Assembly (NCBI RefSeq): GCF_018320785.1
Contig: NC_054878.1
Location: 30,951,523 to 31,015,522 of the forward strand
Length of the DNA: 64,000 nucleotides
From: Cheilinus undulatus
Lineage: Eukaryota > Chordata > Actinopteri > Labriformes > Labridae
Direction of reading: 5' to 3'
Below, in pieces: positions 50,771 to 63,714 of the stretch. The position numbers and the translations under genes were made by a program. The first letter of the stretch is position 1. Every line of letters begins with the position of its first letter. A model generated the notes under the pieces. The model did not search any database. It saw only the letters and a list, made by a program, of their open reading frames with translations, and was not told where the DNA came from.

Positions 50771-52402
50771 CCAAACCTTCTTGAACAGCAGTCAAAAGTG
50801 AGGAACTGCCTGAAGGAATCCATATGATTGGACTTTATGTGACTATTCAAGTCGCAGCATACTGGCTTTTAAAAACATGCAGGTTTATTCACTTCTGCAT
50901 TGGCGTTGTTATGTATTCACAGACACACAACCTCCCATGTTAAAAGAATTGCAGTTTAAAATCAGTAAGGATCATCAGGCTCCTGGTTGACTTGTAATCC
51001 ATAGTAATAATCTCAGATTATCTACAGTTTATCTGGGATTGAAAAAAGAAGAATAAAACTTAATTTGACAGTTTTAACACCACGTTTGTAATTAAGAGAA
51101 AGAATGAACTTCACTCAGGCACATTTTGTACACTACTAGAAAGTTTATTTTCTTTGATAGTGTATGAGTGTACGTCATTCTGTGTAAATGCATACAGAGA
51201 ATCAGAAATTGGACTGGTTGCTGATCGGAAGCCTGAGAGCTAAACCCACAATGACCCTTAATTTCATCGTACTGTCAGAGGAAAAACATCCTTTCTGGGT
51301 ATTTTGTCTCAAGTGAAGTGCTTCCGTTTTACCACACTTGAATTCAACTGTTGATCAGCTCTTCTCATATTCCTTTAAACTGACCTCTCGAGCAGCAAAT
51401 ACTGATCACATTTAACACTTCAAACTTGATATTCAAAGGAGTCAGCAATGGTTTTTGCTGATCTGCTTTTATCAGCAAACTTTTCTTGAATAATATTCAT
51501 GTTGGAGCTTCAGAGTAGCAAAAACACTCGACATCTTCAGCTATAAATCAGCTGTTTACATTGAAACAGATGGATTGACCTTTTAAGGTGGCTAGTTGTA
51601 CAGCTGAGGAAGTGTCAGACCCCCAGGAGCCACACCTGACTGTATTAAAGGCTCCTCACATTGTTTTGTCTTCCTCTTGATTACTAAGGCAGACTGTTAT
51701 AATGACCAGCAGCAGTGAGATACTTCTTCCGGGAAGGATGCATGCAAACTCGTACTCACACTCAAACCCACTTGCGTAGACCATACAGACCTTTTAATGT
51801 TTTATCAGTTAAAAAAGAAATATAAACAGTGGAATAATGTCATTAAGTGTTTGTTTTTTAAATGTGTGGTTGTGTGTCTAGGGAGAAGCTGGCTTAGTCA
51901 TCCTCAGGTCCCCTGCTCTTCTCAGATTCCTGCCATATTTCTGGATGTCTGCTGAGCAAACAGAGGTAAACCTGATCCATGCTGTCTCATTCTGACATTG
52001 GGTCGAGTTTCCCCAAACTTTCTCTCTCTCAGATACACTCACAGGACTTCCTCCCTGACATCCCGAATAGAGACAATAGACCGGCCAACCATGACTCCTG
52101 TGTGAGGATGCATATGCTTACGTATATTCATGCATTCCTCTCTGCTGCTTTGGCACCGATCCCTTCCTGTGCTTTAAATAAAACATCAAAGAATCAAGTT
52201 AAACCTGTTCAGCGGAGCACTATCACTGCATCAAACATGATTATAAAGGAAGACGAACTTTCACTGACAGAGGCAAACAGTCACCTAGAATCACACAGGC
52301 ATCCTATGAAGCTTACCGTATAGCTATTTAAAATGCTTCAGTAATTGTTGAACAGTCAAGGATATTTATTATATTTATTGGTTGTCAAATTGAAAGAGCA
52401 GG
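50771..52402. other. Intergenic DNA, no gene recognised
   Basis: No convincing exon or repeat. An open stretch at 51979-52323 has no family resemblance and no splice context, so I do not call it. Confidence 0.4.
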
Positions 52403-52466
52403 TGGGGCGCAGATGGCCTAGTCGTTTAAGGCACGCCACATGTATGCAGTCGGCCCGGGTCTGCGT
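52403..52466 (+). mobile_element. tRNA-derived SINE head (truncated)
   Basis: The sequence 'ggggcgcagatggcctagtcg' contains TGGCCTAGTCG, a full match to the RNA polymerase III A box. It is followed by 'gtttaaggcacgccacatgtatgcag' and a degenerate B box (GGGTCTGCGTC) near 52458. This is the promoter end of a tRNA-type SINE; the tail is missing. Confidence 0.6.
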
Positions 52467-52734
52467 CAGCTAGCTTAGCTTACAGATAGGAGACAATGAA
52501 CCATTTCTCCTGAGTCATGAAATCTGGTAACCACCACTTTAAGTTCACAAATCAATAATAAAAAAGCAAAGTAATAATGCGCAATGAAGTCATTTATTGC
52601 TTCTTAATGACAACATTGTTGATGAAGTAGGCTACTACTCAACTAGGTTGCTGAGTAGCTGATGCTACAGCTAGGAGAGGGCTTAGCCTAGCATAAATAC
52701 TAAAGAAATGTCACTGTAAAAATGTAAACATAAC

Positions 52735-53292
52735 CTCTATGATTTAGAATATCCTGGTTTAGTCATAAACATTTGTAAAAGTAAAGAGTAAAAATGACTA
52801 GGAAAAAAGTCAAGAATGAGGGAAAATAAATTATTTGTGTTTTCATTTCAGATTTTTAATTTTGCGTCTCACAATTATAACTTGAACTTAGAATTTTATC
52901 TCATAAGTTGACCTTTTAAATTCATAAGTTTGACTTTTTATCTCATATTGTGACCTTTTTAGATTCACAATTTTTAATTTTGGACATATTTTGGCCCTTT
53001 CTGCTCATTATTTGGAATTTCATCTCATAATTTGACCTTTTAAACTCATGACTCTTACTTTCTTTGTCATACATTTGTCTTTTTTAAAACATTATTTTGG
53101 CTTTTAATTTTGTGTTTTGACCTTTTGAACTAATAAGTTTGGCTTTTTATCTCAGATTTTGAGCCTTTGAATTAATCATTTTTTTTAAACCTTTTTTTAA
53201 ATCCCAAAATCACAGATTATCAGTGCCAAGTTTTCTTTTTTTTTTTTCACGTAATTAATTACTGGCTACTGTGATTGAGTTTGACACCCCTG
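52735..53292. mobile_element. Truncated relative of the 53779 hAT-like element
   Basis: It ends TGAGTTTGACACCCCTG at 53292, identical to the right end of the next element. It shares the internal order 'tgattta.aatatcctggtttagtc', then repeated 'ttttatctcataatttgacctttta' units. The left end with its inverted repeat is absent, so the copy is truncated. Confidence 0.6.
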
Positions 53293-53778
53293 CTTCAAAT
53301 GTATTATTTTCCGCTTTCAACACAGCTGTGCTAGCTCCTAGTTCTCCCTCTGCTTTAGTCTTTAAGCTTATTTAGGCATCCTGTGTCATAGCTGCGTATA
53401 CATTTTCTCCAGGGTTTAGACAGAAAGGCTGATACTTCCTGTGCTATCGCTAAAGTACGTCAAGTCAAGCCTAGTCTGGCATAAAGAATAGAAACTGGGG
53501 GTGGAAAAGCATGTCTGGCTAAAAAAAAATGAGACAAAAAAGAAAAATATTAGTGCACTGCTAAGTATGTTTAAAAATGCACAAACCCTGAATTATTACA
53601 AAGAAAAGCAACATTTTTTTCCTACTAGCTTAAAAAAAGGCGTTTCTTTGGGTTAGCTGTCTAAAAACTGTAGAAAGGAGAATCGAAGGCCAGGGATGAT
53701 AGCACTGCTAACGTTAGACACCTACAGCAAAAATGAGTCATATAGTCATATATATGATGAAGAATACACACTGTAGGT

Positions 53779-54636
53779 CACAGGTGTCAAACTCAAGGCC
53801 CGGGGGCCAAATCCGGCCCGTGGAACAGTTACATCCGGCCCGCAAGATGATCTCATATTTCTGTTATGACTGGCCCATCAGTATGAGTGTGCAGATGTCC
53901 CCAAGTATAAAATTGTGAACTTATACTTGATGATTTAAGATATCCTTGTTAAGTCAAAAAATCTGAAAAGGGAGTAAAAAATAATTAGATAAGACGTCGG
54001 TAATGTGGGAAAAGAAATTAATTTGTATTTCAATTTCACATTTTCAATCTTGCATCTCACAATTAGGACTCAAACTTAGGATTTTGACTTTTAATTTCAT
54101 ACTTTTCAACTCATAATTTTGACTTCTCATATAATATTTTGAGCTTTAAGATTCATATTTTTAATTTTCAAGCTATATTTTGACCTTTTAGCCAATTATT
54201 TTGTATTTTATCACATATTTTCAACTCCAAACTTTGACTTCATAATCCCATAGTTTGACCTTTAAGACGCATAATTTAAAATTTGAATACGTTTTTGACT
54301 TTTAGTTTCATGATTACAAATTTTATTTCATATTTTGACCTTTTAAACTCATGATTTTGACTTCTTTCTAATATATTTGCCATTAAAAACATAATTTTTC
54401 AATTTCAATTCCATAGTTTGATCTATTTGAACTTATAAATTTACTTTCTCAGATTGTGTGCCTTTAAACTTATCTTTTTAACTTTTTAAATGTCAAATGT
54501 TAAATGTTTTTTTACATTTTACTATCAGTGAAACGAGGTTGACCGTTTATGGTTAAAAAAGGTGACCCTGTTAGGCCCTCAGGCTAGTCCTGAACCCAGA
54601 ATCTGACCCCTGCTGTGATTGAGTTTGACACCCCTG
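53779..54636. mobile_element. Non-autonomous hAT-like element with perfect 8-bp target duplication
   Basis: The 858-bp element begins CACAGGTGTCAAACTCA and ends with the complement of CAGGGGTGTCAAACTCA. It is bordered by identical octamers CTGTAGGT at 53771-53778 and 54637-54644. Next to each end lie 'ggcccgggggccaaatccggccc' and, on the other side, 'aggccctcaggctagtcctgaaccc'. The core is a degenerate tandem of 'cttttgatctcataattttga' words. No protein. The 8-bp duplication points to hAT. Confidence 0.8.
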
Positions 54637-54644
54637 CTGTAGGT

Positions 54645-56230
54645 GGACTCAGTGGATAACTTCAGTCATGGTGCACATGTTATCTAACATAAAAAACAAC
54701 AGCAATCCACCAGAAACATGAATAAAAGAAGCCCAGCTGGCATAACTGTACAACAGGCAACATCTAAACACAAAGAAACGCACATAAGACATATCTTTAC
54801 GACCCCGTCACTTTGGATTGAAGCATTGAAAACAACCGTACAAATGACTGATGTCGTTGATGAGGCTTTGTTTGCTTTTGTTGTACGTTCTGTGTGTTTC
54901 ATAATCAGCTCAGAACTCCTCACAGCAGCTTCAAACACACATTATTCAAACCACACGTATTGCATTTTTGTAATATTGTATTTCGGGTATTGAGCAAGAG
55001 CTCCATAATTGTACATTACAGTGGGTGACTGCTCTGGAATGGTGTCCATTATAAAAGGGGAACTTTACTGCCTCTGTGTGACAACATCAGTGACATCATC
55101 AGGTGCCACTGTGTCTGTCTGCACACCTTAGTCTGTCTCTGACACGCACAGACACACTCTCTCTCTATTGTAGGACCAGTCAGACAGCACTGTCCTCCAC
55201 CTGTCTCCACTGTTACCTGTCCCAGTCATTACCAGGGTCCCGGATCCCCACTGTAAGTGCACATGTCAACAGCAAAATTACAGGGCCTGAGCACACACAT
55301 ATTTGTTTTGCCTTTTAAAGGGTAATATCCGTCTGCACGCAAGCGATAGGTTTCATTTTATGCCCCGCATCCTCCTCCTTTTCCTCTGTATTTTTTCGGA
55401 CAAACCCAGAAAACAAAGCCGGTGAGGTTCAAAGGCGAAACAGAGAAAAGGACATGAAGAGGGGAGACGTGTGCAGATGATGGACATACGTACACTGGTG
55501 CTGTGTGTTAATGACAAGGGGAAACTTGTGTTTTTCAGACCTGTGTCTCTGGTCAGAGCTGTCGGTGATTACAAACCGCTTCCTCTGCTGTCATTAGATC
55601 TCGGCTTTGTTCTTTCTCTTTGCCGACCTAATTAAGACAAGAAAGTGTCCTTAGATGTTTGTGGTGAGAGTGTCTGTGACTAGAAATGGGACTTTGGCAA
55701 GACTTAAGAGCAGAGTGTAGAGGCACAAGGTGCACCATCAAGTTTGACAAGGAAGAAAAGACACAGATGAGATACAAATTGTTTTGACAGAAAGATAAAG
55801 ATCTGTATTCAGATGGTGACATCAACTTTTCTGTCTCCTGAAATGGCTTACGCTGTTGGATTTACCGGCAGTATAAATACACCAGGGTTATTTTTTTGTT
55901 AAAGTTGTCCTTTTATCTTTGGCTCTTTCACCAAGTTGGCTTTAGGTAACCTGAGTGCTCTCTTTTCTTTTCAACATGAGTGATGTAAACAATGATAAAC
56001 TTCCCTTCTCCTCAGGCTGATTGACTCAGTCTTATTGCTGCTTTATGTGATGTTTTTGCTGCTGAAAGAACTCAAGACTGTACTTCTGAATAGATACTGA
56101 CAGAATCGTATTAGATGTAGCCTCCTGTAACAGAGAAACTAGAACAACTAGCTGATGGCTATATACCTGCGTGAGGTGTGCCATTGCTGGACAGTGAAAA
56201 TACAGTGATAGGTCAAGAAAAGGACTAGAG
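54645..56230. other. Intergenic DNA, no gene recognised
   Basis: Nothing beyond short simple-sequence patches (for example a (CT)n run near 55155). No exon or transposon end that I can name. Confidence 0.4.
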
Positions 56231-56234
56231 TGGT

Positions 56235-57060
56235 TTTTTGGATCTCCAAAATGTATTCAGTTCATCCTTGGGTAAGAGTAGATATGTGTGCAAAGTTTGA
56301 AGACAATATCTCAAAGACTTCATGAGTTATTACGCTCAAAAGCAGGGTATGGAAATCAGGCCCGATGACCTTGAACACTGGCTTTCAACCTCCAAGATCT
56401 AATCAGTTCATCCTTGAGTCCAAGCAGACATTTATGCAAAATCTGAAGGAAATCCTTCAAAGCATTCTTAAGATATTGCATTCACAAGCAAGGGATGAAC
56501 ATGGGGCCCATTGATCTTGATCCTTGATCCTCAACCTCCAAAATCAAATCATTAATCATGTTTCTGAAGCTACATTTAAGCAAAGTTGATACGAAATGAT
56601 CTCAAGATATTGTGTCTCCAAGTAAACAATGGACATGAGGCCCATTACCTTGATGTGTGCGTGTTGACCTCGGCACTTGTGCAGAGTTTGAAGGAATAAG
56701 CATCCAAGCTTTTTTAAAAATAAAGCATGGACAAACAAGGATAAACATGGGGCCGAATGACCTCAATCCTTGACCCCCCCAATCTAACCAGTTCATCCTT
56801 GCATCAGAGCAGGCCAAAATCAAATCAGTTCATCATGTGTCAGAAGGTGTATTTATATAAAGTTTCAAGGAAATTCCTCAAAGTATTCTAGAGATATTGC
56901 ATCCACAAGACAGGGATGACCATGAGGCCCCTTGCCATGATCTTTTACTGTTCACCTCTAATTTTGGAACAGTTCATTCTTGTTTCAGAGTGGGCAGTTG
57001 TGCAAAGTTTGAAGGAAATCCTTCAAAGCATTCTTGAGATACTGTGTTCACAGTGTGACC
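56235..57060 (+). repeat. Tandem repeat of about 145-bp units
   Basis: About five to six diverged units each carry, in order, 'cagttcatccttg', 'tgcaaagtttgaagga', 'aatccttcaaagcattcttgagatatt', 'cacaag..agggatg', 'catggggcc' and 'ccttgatcc...cctcc'. Unit landmarks fall near 56261, 56407, 56551, 56829 and 56972. Some units are shortened. No coding capacity. Confidence 0.7.
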
Positions 57061-58489
57061 CAAGCAGATGTATGTTAAGTACAGATAGATAAACATGAAA
57101 ACATAAACATAACCTCTGGTTAATGCCAGAGCAGAGGCATAATGAAGTCACTGCTGGACAACATTAGACTCTTTGCTTTTTTTTAATACTGGCTGCTCTT
57201 TTATTGAATAACAGCAGGTGATATTTTCCCTTAACCTGAGAATCAATGGATCAGCCTCAAAATTTCAAGACGTCAGTGGCTAATCATACGAAAAATGCAA
57301 TGGTGACAAACTCGTTTAGCATTTCCTATAATTTGCTCGCCAATACACCCGTCCTTCCTGCACGTTGTAATTTCCTCCCGACTTGATCCTCCATAACATC
57401 CTGTTGTCTGAGGACATCTGAGGGGGCGGGACAGGTTGGACTGACCCTCCACTACATCACACACAGGACAGGACAGATCAGACGCTGTTATTCCGGCCCA
57501 GCTAATGACAGCTGAATGAGAGAAACAGGCAGGAAGCTGTCCCCTGTGATCTCACTGCCTTATTATTGCTTTTGTATTGTTTTGTCGCGTCGGGATCCTT
57601 TTTGACGGCTATTATTAGACTGAATGACTGTGACTGAGACAGCAGGTCTTAGCTGAGGTTTGGTGACATTTTAAAGGAAAATGGACATATGTTCCTGTTA
57701 ATTATGCTGTTTGTGATGAAAATTAAAGTGACGGTACACTGACAAATACCAGCATTATATGCAACCTAGTCTGCCTTCTGCTATTAGCATTCCACAGATA
57801 AACAGACGGATAAAATGTGACATTTACTTAAAAGAATAGCGAAGTTAGTCAAAAAAATACAATATTGCCCTTAAAATCTTCAACAATGAGTTTATATAAA
57901 AGTATAAAAATTATTTTAATGATGATGATGGACCTGTGACACAGGATCTATTCCCTGGCCTGCTCAGTCTACGATGTTTGGAGTGAATACTGGCATGAAA
58001 AGTGCCCTTAAAATCAAGATTATTGCTACATTCTAAGCCTCTGGATAGTAAAAACTCAATAATTCATACATGCACTCAGGAGATCCCCATTTAACTCTCC
58101 TGCATCCCTTGAAAAAGTGTGACACCCATGTCCCTGAGGGTAAAAAATACCCTTCAATAAAAACTACCATAAAAACACAAAAAGTGAATTATTTTCCATC
58201 ACATACATGCAAAATTGTTTTTTTTTTTTTTCTGGGTGGAATTATCTGAGCCCTGGAGTGTCAAAGATTGGCATAAAGATGGATTTGAACCTTTTTATTT
58301 TTTGTGCAGTGTCAGGTTGTATAAAAAGTGACAACCATCTCCCTAAGGGTTAAAATCACCTTCCAATAAAGACTGCCATAGAAAATGTACGTATTAATGT
58401 GTCATTCCATTTTTTTGTATAAATACTATTATATCTACTCTGTTTCAACATTTTAACCCCTTAAATGCCAGTTTTTGTGATTAGCACCT
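57061..58489. other. Intergenic DNA, no gene recognised
   Basis: 57100-57720 looks unique and non-repetitive. From about 58090 the sequence repeats words found at the ends of the next element ('ctcctgcatccct', 'aatacccttc'). Confidence 0.4.
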
Positions 58490-59417
58490 GATTATTTTAC
58501 AACCCTCCTGTGTCCCTATAAGGGTATTTCAAGACCAAGGAATGAGAAAAATTTAAAGAATCAAACTGTAATGGCAGTGTATCATAAAAAGTGTTTTTGA
58601 GAGTCAATGGGGTTAAAATACTCTTAGGAATACATGTGTGACTACTTTTTTACACAGTGATTTTTTTTAATGTACCTTTTATTTATTCATTTTGAAGGGA
58701 GAATCAAAAGTTTTCATTTTATCATAACCATAAGTTTGAATGCATTATATACAAAGAAAGGAAAGGAAAAGTGAAGAAAGGACAAAGATAAGAAAAATAA
58801 AAGGGAGTAAAACAAGAACATTATTCATACTATCACTGATTTACATATTAATTTATATATATATATGCATAAATATTTGTCCAAATTCATCTTGATGTAA
58901 ATAAAGAGAACAATAAAACACTTATACAGCAAATGTAAGAATATAAAGTTTAAATTCTTATCAAGTATTTTTTTATCATTAATGAAGGCCTGGAGTGTAG
59001 TTTGTACAACCCTATTTGAACACCTCCTTGCTTACACATACACACACATACTTATATATTCACATGCACATATCTACACATGAACACGTATGTATACAGA
59101 TCTTTTCCATATCATAAGTTTCTTTAACTGATTCTTTCCATTTATTTAATTGTGGCGCTGTTGGTTTCAACCAGTTTCTAGTTATCTGTTTCATTGCTGC
59201 TATTCTTAGTATTCTATACAACTATTTATCTGATTTTTGGCACCGAACATGAGTGAATTAAAGACTTCAAAAAATTTTTTTTCCTGAAATACCAAAATTC
59301 ATCCCAAAATACACACCTTTGGCAAAATTTATGCCATATGCATCAACACAACCAAAGTTATCCACAAAAGACAGTCCAAAAGGGTCAAAAATACCCTTAG
59401 GGATACAGGAGGGTTAA
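58490..59417. mobile_element. Non-autonomous DNA element with CCCTCCTGTATCCCTAAGGG ends
   Basis: The left end reads 'aaccctcctgtgtccctataagggtatttcaagacc' (about 58500). The right end is the complement of 'ttaaccctcctgtatccctaagggtatttttgaccc' (59380-59416). Related single ends occur at 58095 and 58340, suggesting nested or tandem insertions. I could not prove a target duplication, and the family is not certain. Confidence 0.5.
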
Positions 59418-60459
59418 GAGACGGTTAACACCAATTGGCTGGACATTTTTAATGCTTTCATTGGATACTTTTTATGAATATAGACTCTGAAAGTCTCAAT
59501 ATGTACAAAAACTATAATACAGAGCGAGTAAAAGTTTTCCTCTCCCCATTACATCAAAATAGATCGAGAATCCTGTTCAAAACCCCAAATAAAACTACAA
59601 AGTGAAGATGTTGCAAAACTTAGATTAATGCCAAAATGTGTAACAACTTGTGTATGTTTCCTCTAAATGACCTGCATGTGAGCACGTACCACCTTACAGG
59701 AACAAAATTCTCTCTTCTTTTAAAAGAAGGAGGTGACTAATGGGAAACTGATTCATCAAACTAGTTTATCCAGCATCATGATGTAGCAACTACACGGCAA
59801 GTCATCTTTTCTGCTTTGTTAAATCATCTAAAGAAAAACTGTAAATCTTTAAAAGTCCACAGCTTCACAGGAGTCTCTTAGAGTGAAGTTGTAGAGATTT
59901 ATGCCTGACCTTGTAACCCCACGTGTGTGCTGAAACACAACAGGTGGTCATCCTCCTCAGAGACAGGTGCTTCCGTCTGCAGATCACTGTTGACTCTGGA
60001 CAATGGAGGAAAACAGAGGAACAAGAAGGTTTAATTCATGCATGGCCACTTCCTGAGAAGCCCATTTCGGTCTATGTCAAACACATGAATGCATAAAACC
60101 CACCCACTCTATACCCACCCATATAAAGTCCATGTTTAAATGCAAACACAATCATTCAAAGTGTCAGCGTTTTATTGTTCGAGAAACAGAGGAATCAGAG
60201 GACAATCGATCTGTGACCCATATCTGAGGCTAACACAGGCAAACAGGAGGTCATCCCCTCCACATTGACGGTTATTCCTGACTACAGCTTAAGGAAGGAA
60301 AGAATAGAGTTGAAGGGGGGAGAGGGGGCCATCCTTTGGCTTAAAAAAACACCCACACAAGGTTTCTGATACGTGAACTTCCTTGGAGTTTTTAACTGGC
60401 TATGAAGCAGACTACATTGATGTTCATGCCTCAAAGTGGCTTAAAAAAATATTGAAATC

Positions 60460-61215
60460 TACTAAAAAGAAAAAACTGAAATATTACATTCAGGCACTTT
60501 GCATCAACACTAGCCCAGGTTCCCTTTCATTCCTCTCATTGTTTAGATGTTTCTACACCTTGATTGGAGTCCACCTGTGGTAAATTAAATTGACTGGACT
60601 TGATTTGAGGCACACACCTCTCTATAGAAGGCCTCACAGCTGACAATGCATATCAGAGCAAAAACCAAGCCATGAGTTTAAAGGAACTGTCTGCAGAGCT
60701 CAGAGACAGGATTGTTGCAAGGCACAGATCTGAGGAGGGCTACAAACATTTCTGCTGTGCTGAAGTTTCCCAAAAGCACAGTTGCAGTCACACAAGTTTG
60801 GACTGAAGCTTCTGGACTCTTCTGAAAGCTAGTCTTCAGGTCGGCTTAGTCACTCAGAGATCCTGTGTGGAGATGAGACACAATTCCAGAAAGCCAACCA
60901 TCACTGCAGCCCTACCGATCTGGGCTTCATGGCAGAGTGGCTAGACCAAAGTCTCTGTTGTGTAAAACACGAGACCTGCTTGGAGTTTGCAAAAAAGCAC
61001 CTGACGGACTCCCAGACTGTGAGAAACAGTACTCTCTGGTCTGATGAAACCAAGATTGAACTGTTTGGCCTCAATTCTGAAAACCAGGCATCGATAATCA
61101 CCTGCTCCATACCATCCCAACAATAAAGCATGGTGGTGGCAGCATCATGCTGTGGGGGTATTTTTCTGAATGGAGCTGGTCAAACAAACTGAACTTTTCA
61201 GGGTTATGTAAGCAT
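60460..61215 (+). mobile_element. Tc1-type transposon fragment, decayed
   Basis: A second Tc1 family, different from copies A and B. It carries the leader 'gattggagtccacctgtggtaaatt', then 'gaactgtctgcagagctcagagacaggattgttgcaaggcac' (transposase N-terminal region). Next come 'aagcacctgacggactcccagactgtgag...ctggtctgatgaaaccaagattgaactgtttgg' (giving SDETKIELFGLN, with the first catalytic D) and 'aagcatggtggtggcagcatcatgctgtgggg'. Internal deletions and frameshifts are evident and the 3' half is missing. Confidence 0.75.
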
Positions 61216-62879
61216 GGGCATGGTACAGATGTGAGTGCGCTCTAAACCTGTAGCAGCATAATCAGGATCTGGTCAACATTTTTTTAGATAAGTGTCTGGA
61301 ATTTATATGGAAGTTTAAGTAATTTGCTTGAAATACAAGGGGAATTAGATTGAAAATACCAGATGATCGACTTTGTCTACAGGAGGCGCCAAAAACCACA
61401 CAAACCAGAAGTTCCTCACAGAAGCTTTAAGGACACTGAGGACAGACCAAAACTTCTTATTCCTGGGAATAAAGGAAGAAAATCAAAGCCTGAAATAAAC
61501 ACAAGTATAAACCATAAAGTGTGTTGTTCAAAGAGAAACACCAGTCTTGTGTTTCCACTCGTCTCTCCACTTTCACTGACCGTTCAGCCATGCAAAGCTG
61601 CCAGACTGAATCGTCTCTTCTGTAAAATGTGGCTCGACTGCGTGACAGCTCAGACACACTTCACGTTGAATCTGAAAGTAACAACAGTTTGGAAGCTCCT
61701 CAAGAACATCTGACCGTCTGATCAGTAGCGGTATCCAAACAATGCGTTTTGCTTCCCTTCTGACAGAATTACTGCCGTGTAATTTAACCTGTCTGGAGGC
61801 TCTTATCTGCATAGCTGCAGAGTGACTTGCAGTCACAATGTGGCGTCACACAGGAATAACACAACACCTTTAACAAGAGGGTTTGAACATTCAAAAGAGT
61901 ATAGGCTATGACAAGAGGCACGTACCTTTGCATTTCCAAATAAATAAACCTAATAAGTCACAGATATCCACAGAAAGAGGATCTCATCTCCTAAAATGAA
62001 TCATTAACCTCAGGGGATCAACTCATTTCCTCCAGTTTGGCTCGACCTCAATGAGCCTTATCTCATACTATCAGTCATTGTGTAAGAGAAGGTGCCGGTA
62101 ATAATGACGTGTGGATCAGGATTGATTGTTTAAGAAAGGAGAGGAAGGAAGGGAGGGGAGGATGATGAGCAGAAAGAAAGAAGAGTTAGGGGTTGACCCC
62201 TCTCCCCCCTCTGTCACACAGATAAGAGCGGTGATGGAGATCCCCAATGGACTCAGATAACCTTTAACTGAAGCAACATCACTATTAAACACTGCTCGAG
62301 TATCTCTGCAAGAATGGACAAGGACCTACGTTTTTCCATGGATACTTCATCAACAGCAAAAACTTTAAAACTTGCAGTTTATCAGTAAATCATGCATATT
62401 TAATTGTCAAATGATCTTTAATCTGAATTTTAAAATCATCAATTTATGCTTGGACCAAAATGATGGAGTAAATTAATCAGAGGGGAAATCTTATTACAGT
62501 ATCTATTACTTAATATATTAGGGTACATTTATTTTTATATATAAGGACATCACATTTTAGCTTTCCTACAACACTGAAATCATGTCTGTGATTAGAATTT
62601 TGAGGTAGTTATAATTTTTTGGGGGAAATTGTATTGGATTATTTAGGCTTCATGATCAAGTTTCCTGGCCCAGGTGTCCACCTGGTAGCCTTTTCAGTCA
62701 CACCACCAGTAGCCCAGGGACAAAAGTTAATTGCCAAATTAAAACTTTGAAACAGACTGTGCGAAGCTGTCTTTATTAATAAATTGAGCGAGCAGTTAGT
62801 TTTATTTTTATGTTTTATTTAAATATACTACGAAGTCCATGTATGTACATAAGAGGACATTATATGTTGGCATGGTAAT
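61216..62879. other. Intergenic DNA upstream of prep, no gene recognised
   Basis: No exon supported. A purine-rich stretch lies near 62130-62190. The rest is unremarkable. Confidence 0.4.
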
Positions 62880-63510
62880 AATTTATTTTTGAGAAATTCT
62901 CTTTTTGTCCAGAACGTCTACTGAAGTTTGTGTAATTTGCTTGAAGTGTTCCGAGAATTTGGTATGAAATTTTCTGGTATTTTCAGTGACGTTTTGGGGA
63001 ATTTTACTTGGAGATTTGGTATTTTGTATAATTTTGGGAGTTTCATTAAAAGTTTGGGGAAATTTGCGTTGCATTGCTTTTTAATGGTAATATTAGAAAT
63101 TTATTTGGATTTTTTTTGGAAATTTTCAGGCATTTTCATGTATGTTTGGACATCTATTTTAGGGAATTTGATTTGAATGTTTTGGGGGAACTTGCTTTAA
63201 AATTTGAGGTATTTTCATGGAATCTTGGGAAATTTATTAGGAGGATGCTTTTGGACATTTTCAGCAATTTTCATGGATCTTTCAGAGTTTGTTTGGTTTT
63301 GAAGGATTAAAAAAAAATCATGGACTCTTGAGGAATTGGGGGGGACTGCTATAAAAATTTGAGGAATTTGCTTGCAAGTTTTCAGGAATTAATTTTTGAG
63401 AGATTATTGGTGGGATGTTTAGGTTTTATGAAAAAGTTTCTCTGAAACATTTGGGGAATACACCAGGAATTTTTTGGATGCTTTTATGTGATACTTAAAA
63501 CATGCTCTCC
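62880..63510 (+). repeat. G/T-rich degenerate tandem repeat
   Basis: Loosely repeated words such as 'gggaatttt', 'ttttcaggaatttt', 'tttttggaaattttcaggc' and 'attttcatgg' fill about 0.6 kb directly upstream of the prep promoter. Translated frames here are low-complexity and not genes. Confidence 0.6.
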
Positions 63511-63588
63511 AGAATTTAGAGATATATATTTTGAAAGTTTAATAAACAGTTTATTTTCTATGCTCTCCTCCGTGAGCTCCTTTTGTCG

Positions 63589-63602
63589 CCAGTAGATGGC
63601 GC
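63589..63602 (+). promoter_or_regulatory. CTCF-type core motif at the prep promoter
   Basis: CCAGTAGATGGCGC matches all 14 positions of the CTCF core consensus CCASYAGRKGGCRS. It lies about 125 bases before the first possible prep ATG and 220 before the conserved one. AGATGGCGC could also be read by YY1, which often sits just downstream of a transcription start. Confidence 0.5.
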
Positions 63603-63714
63603 GCTAACGTTTGGACCGCTCACCTACCAACCATCACTCCCCTCTTTAAAGCGCTCGTTGACTGTGTGTAAGCAGGGGCATCTTCTCTGCCAAAAACCTC
63701 AGCGCCTTAAGTTG

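Noticed and set aside
51979-52323. 114-codon open frame on the + strand
   Set aside because: No domain, no flanking splice or promoter evidence, and isolated in repeat-rich intergenic DNA.
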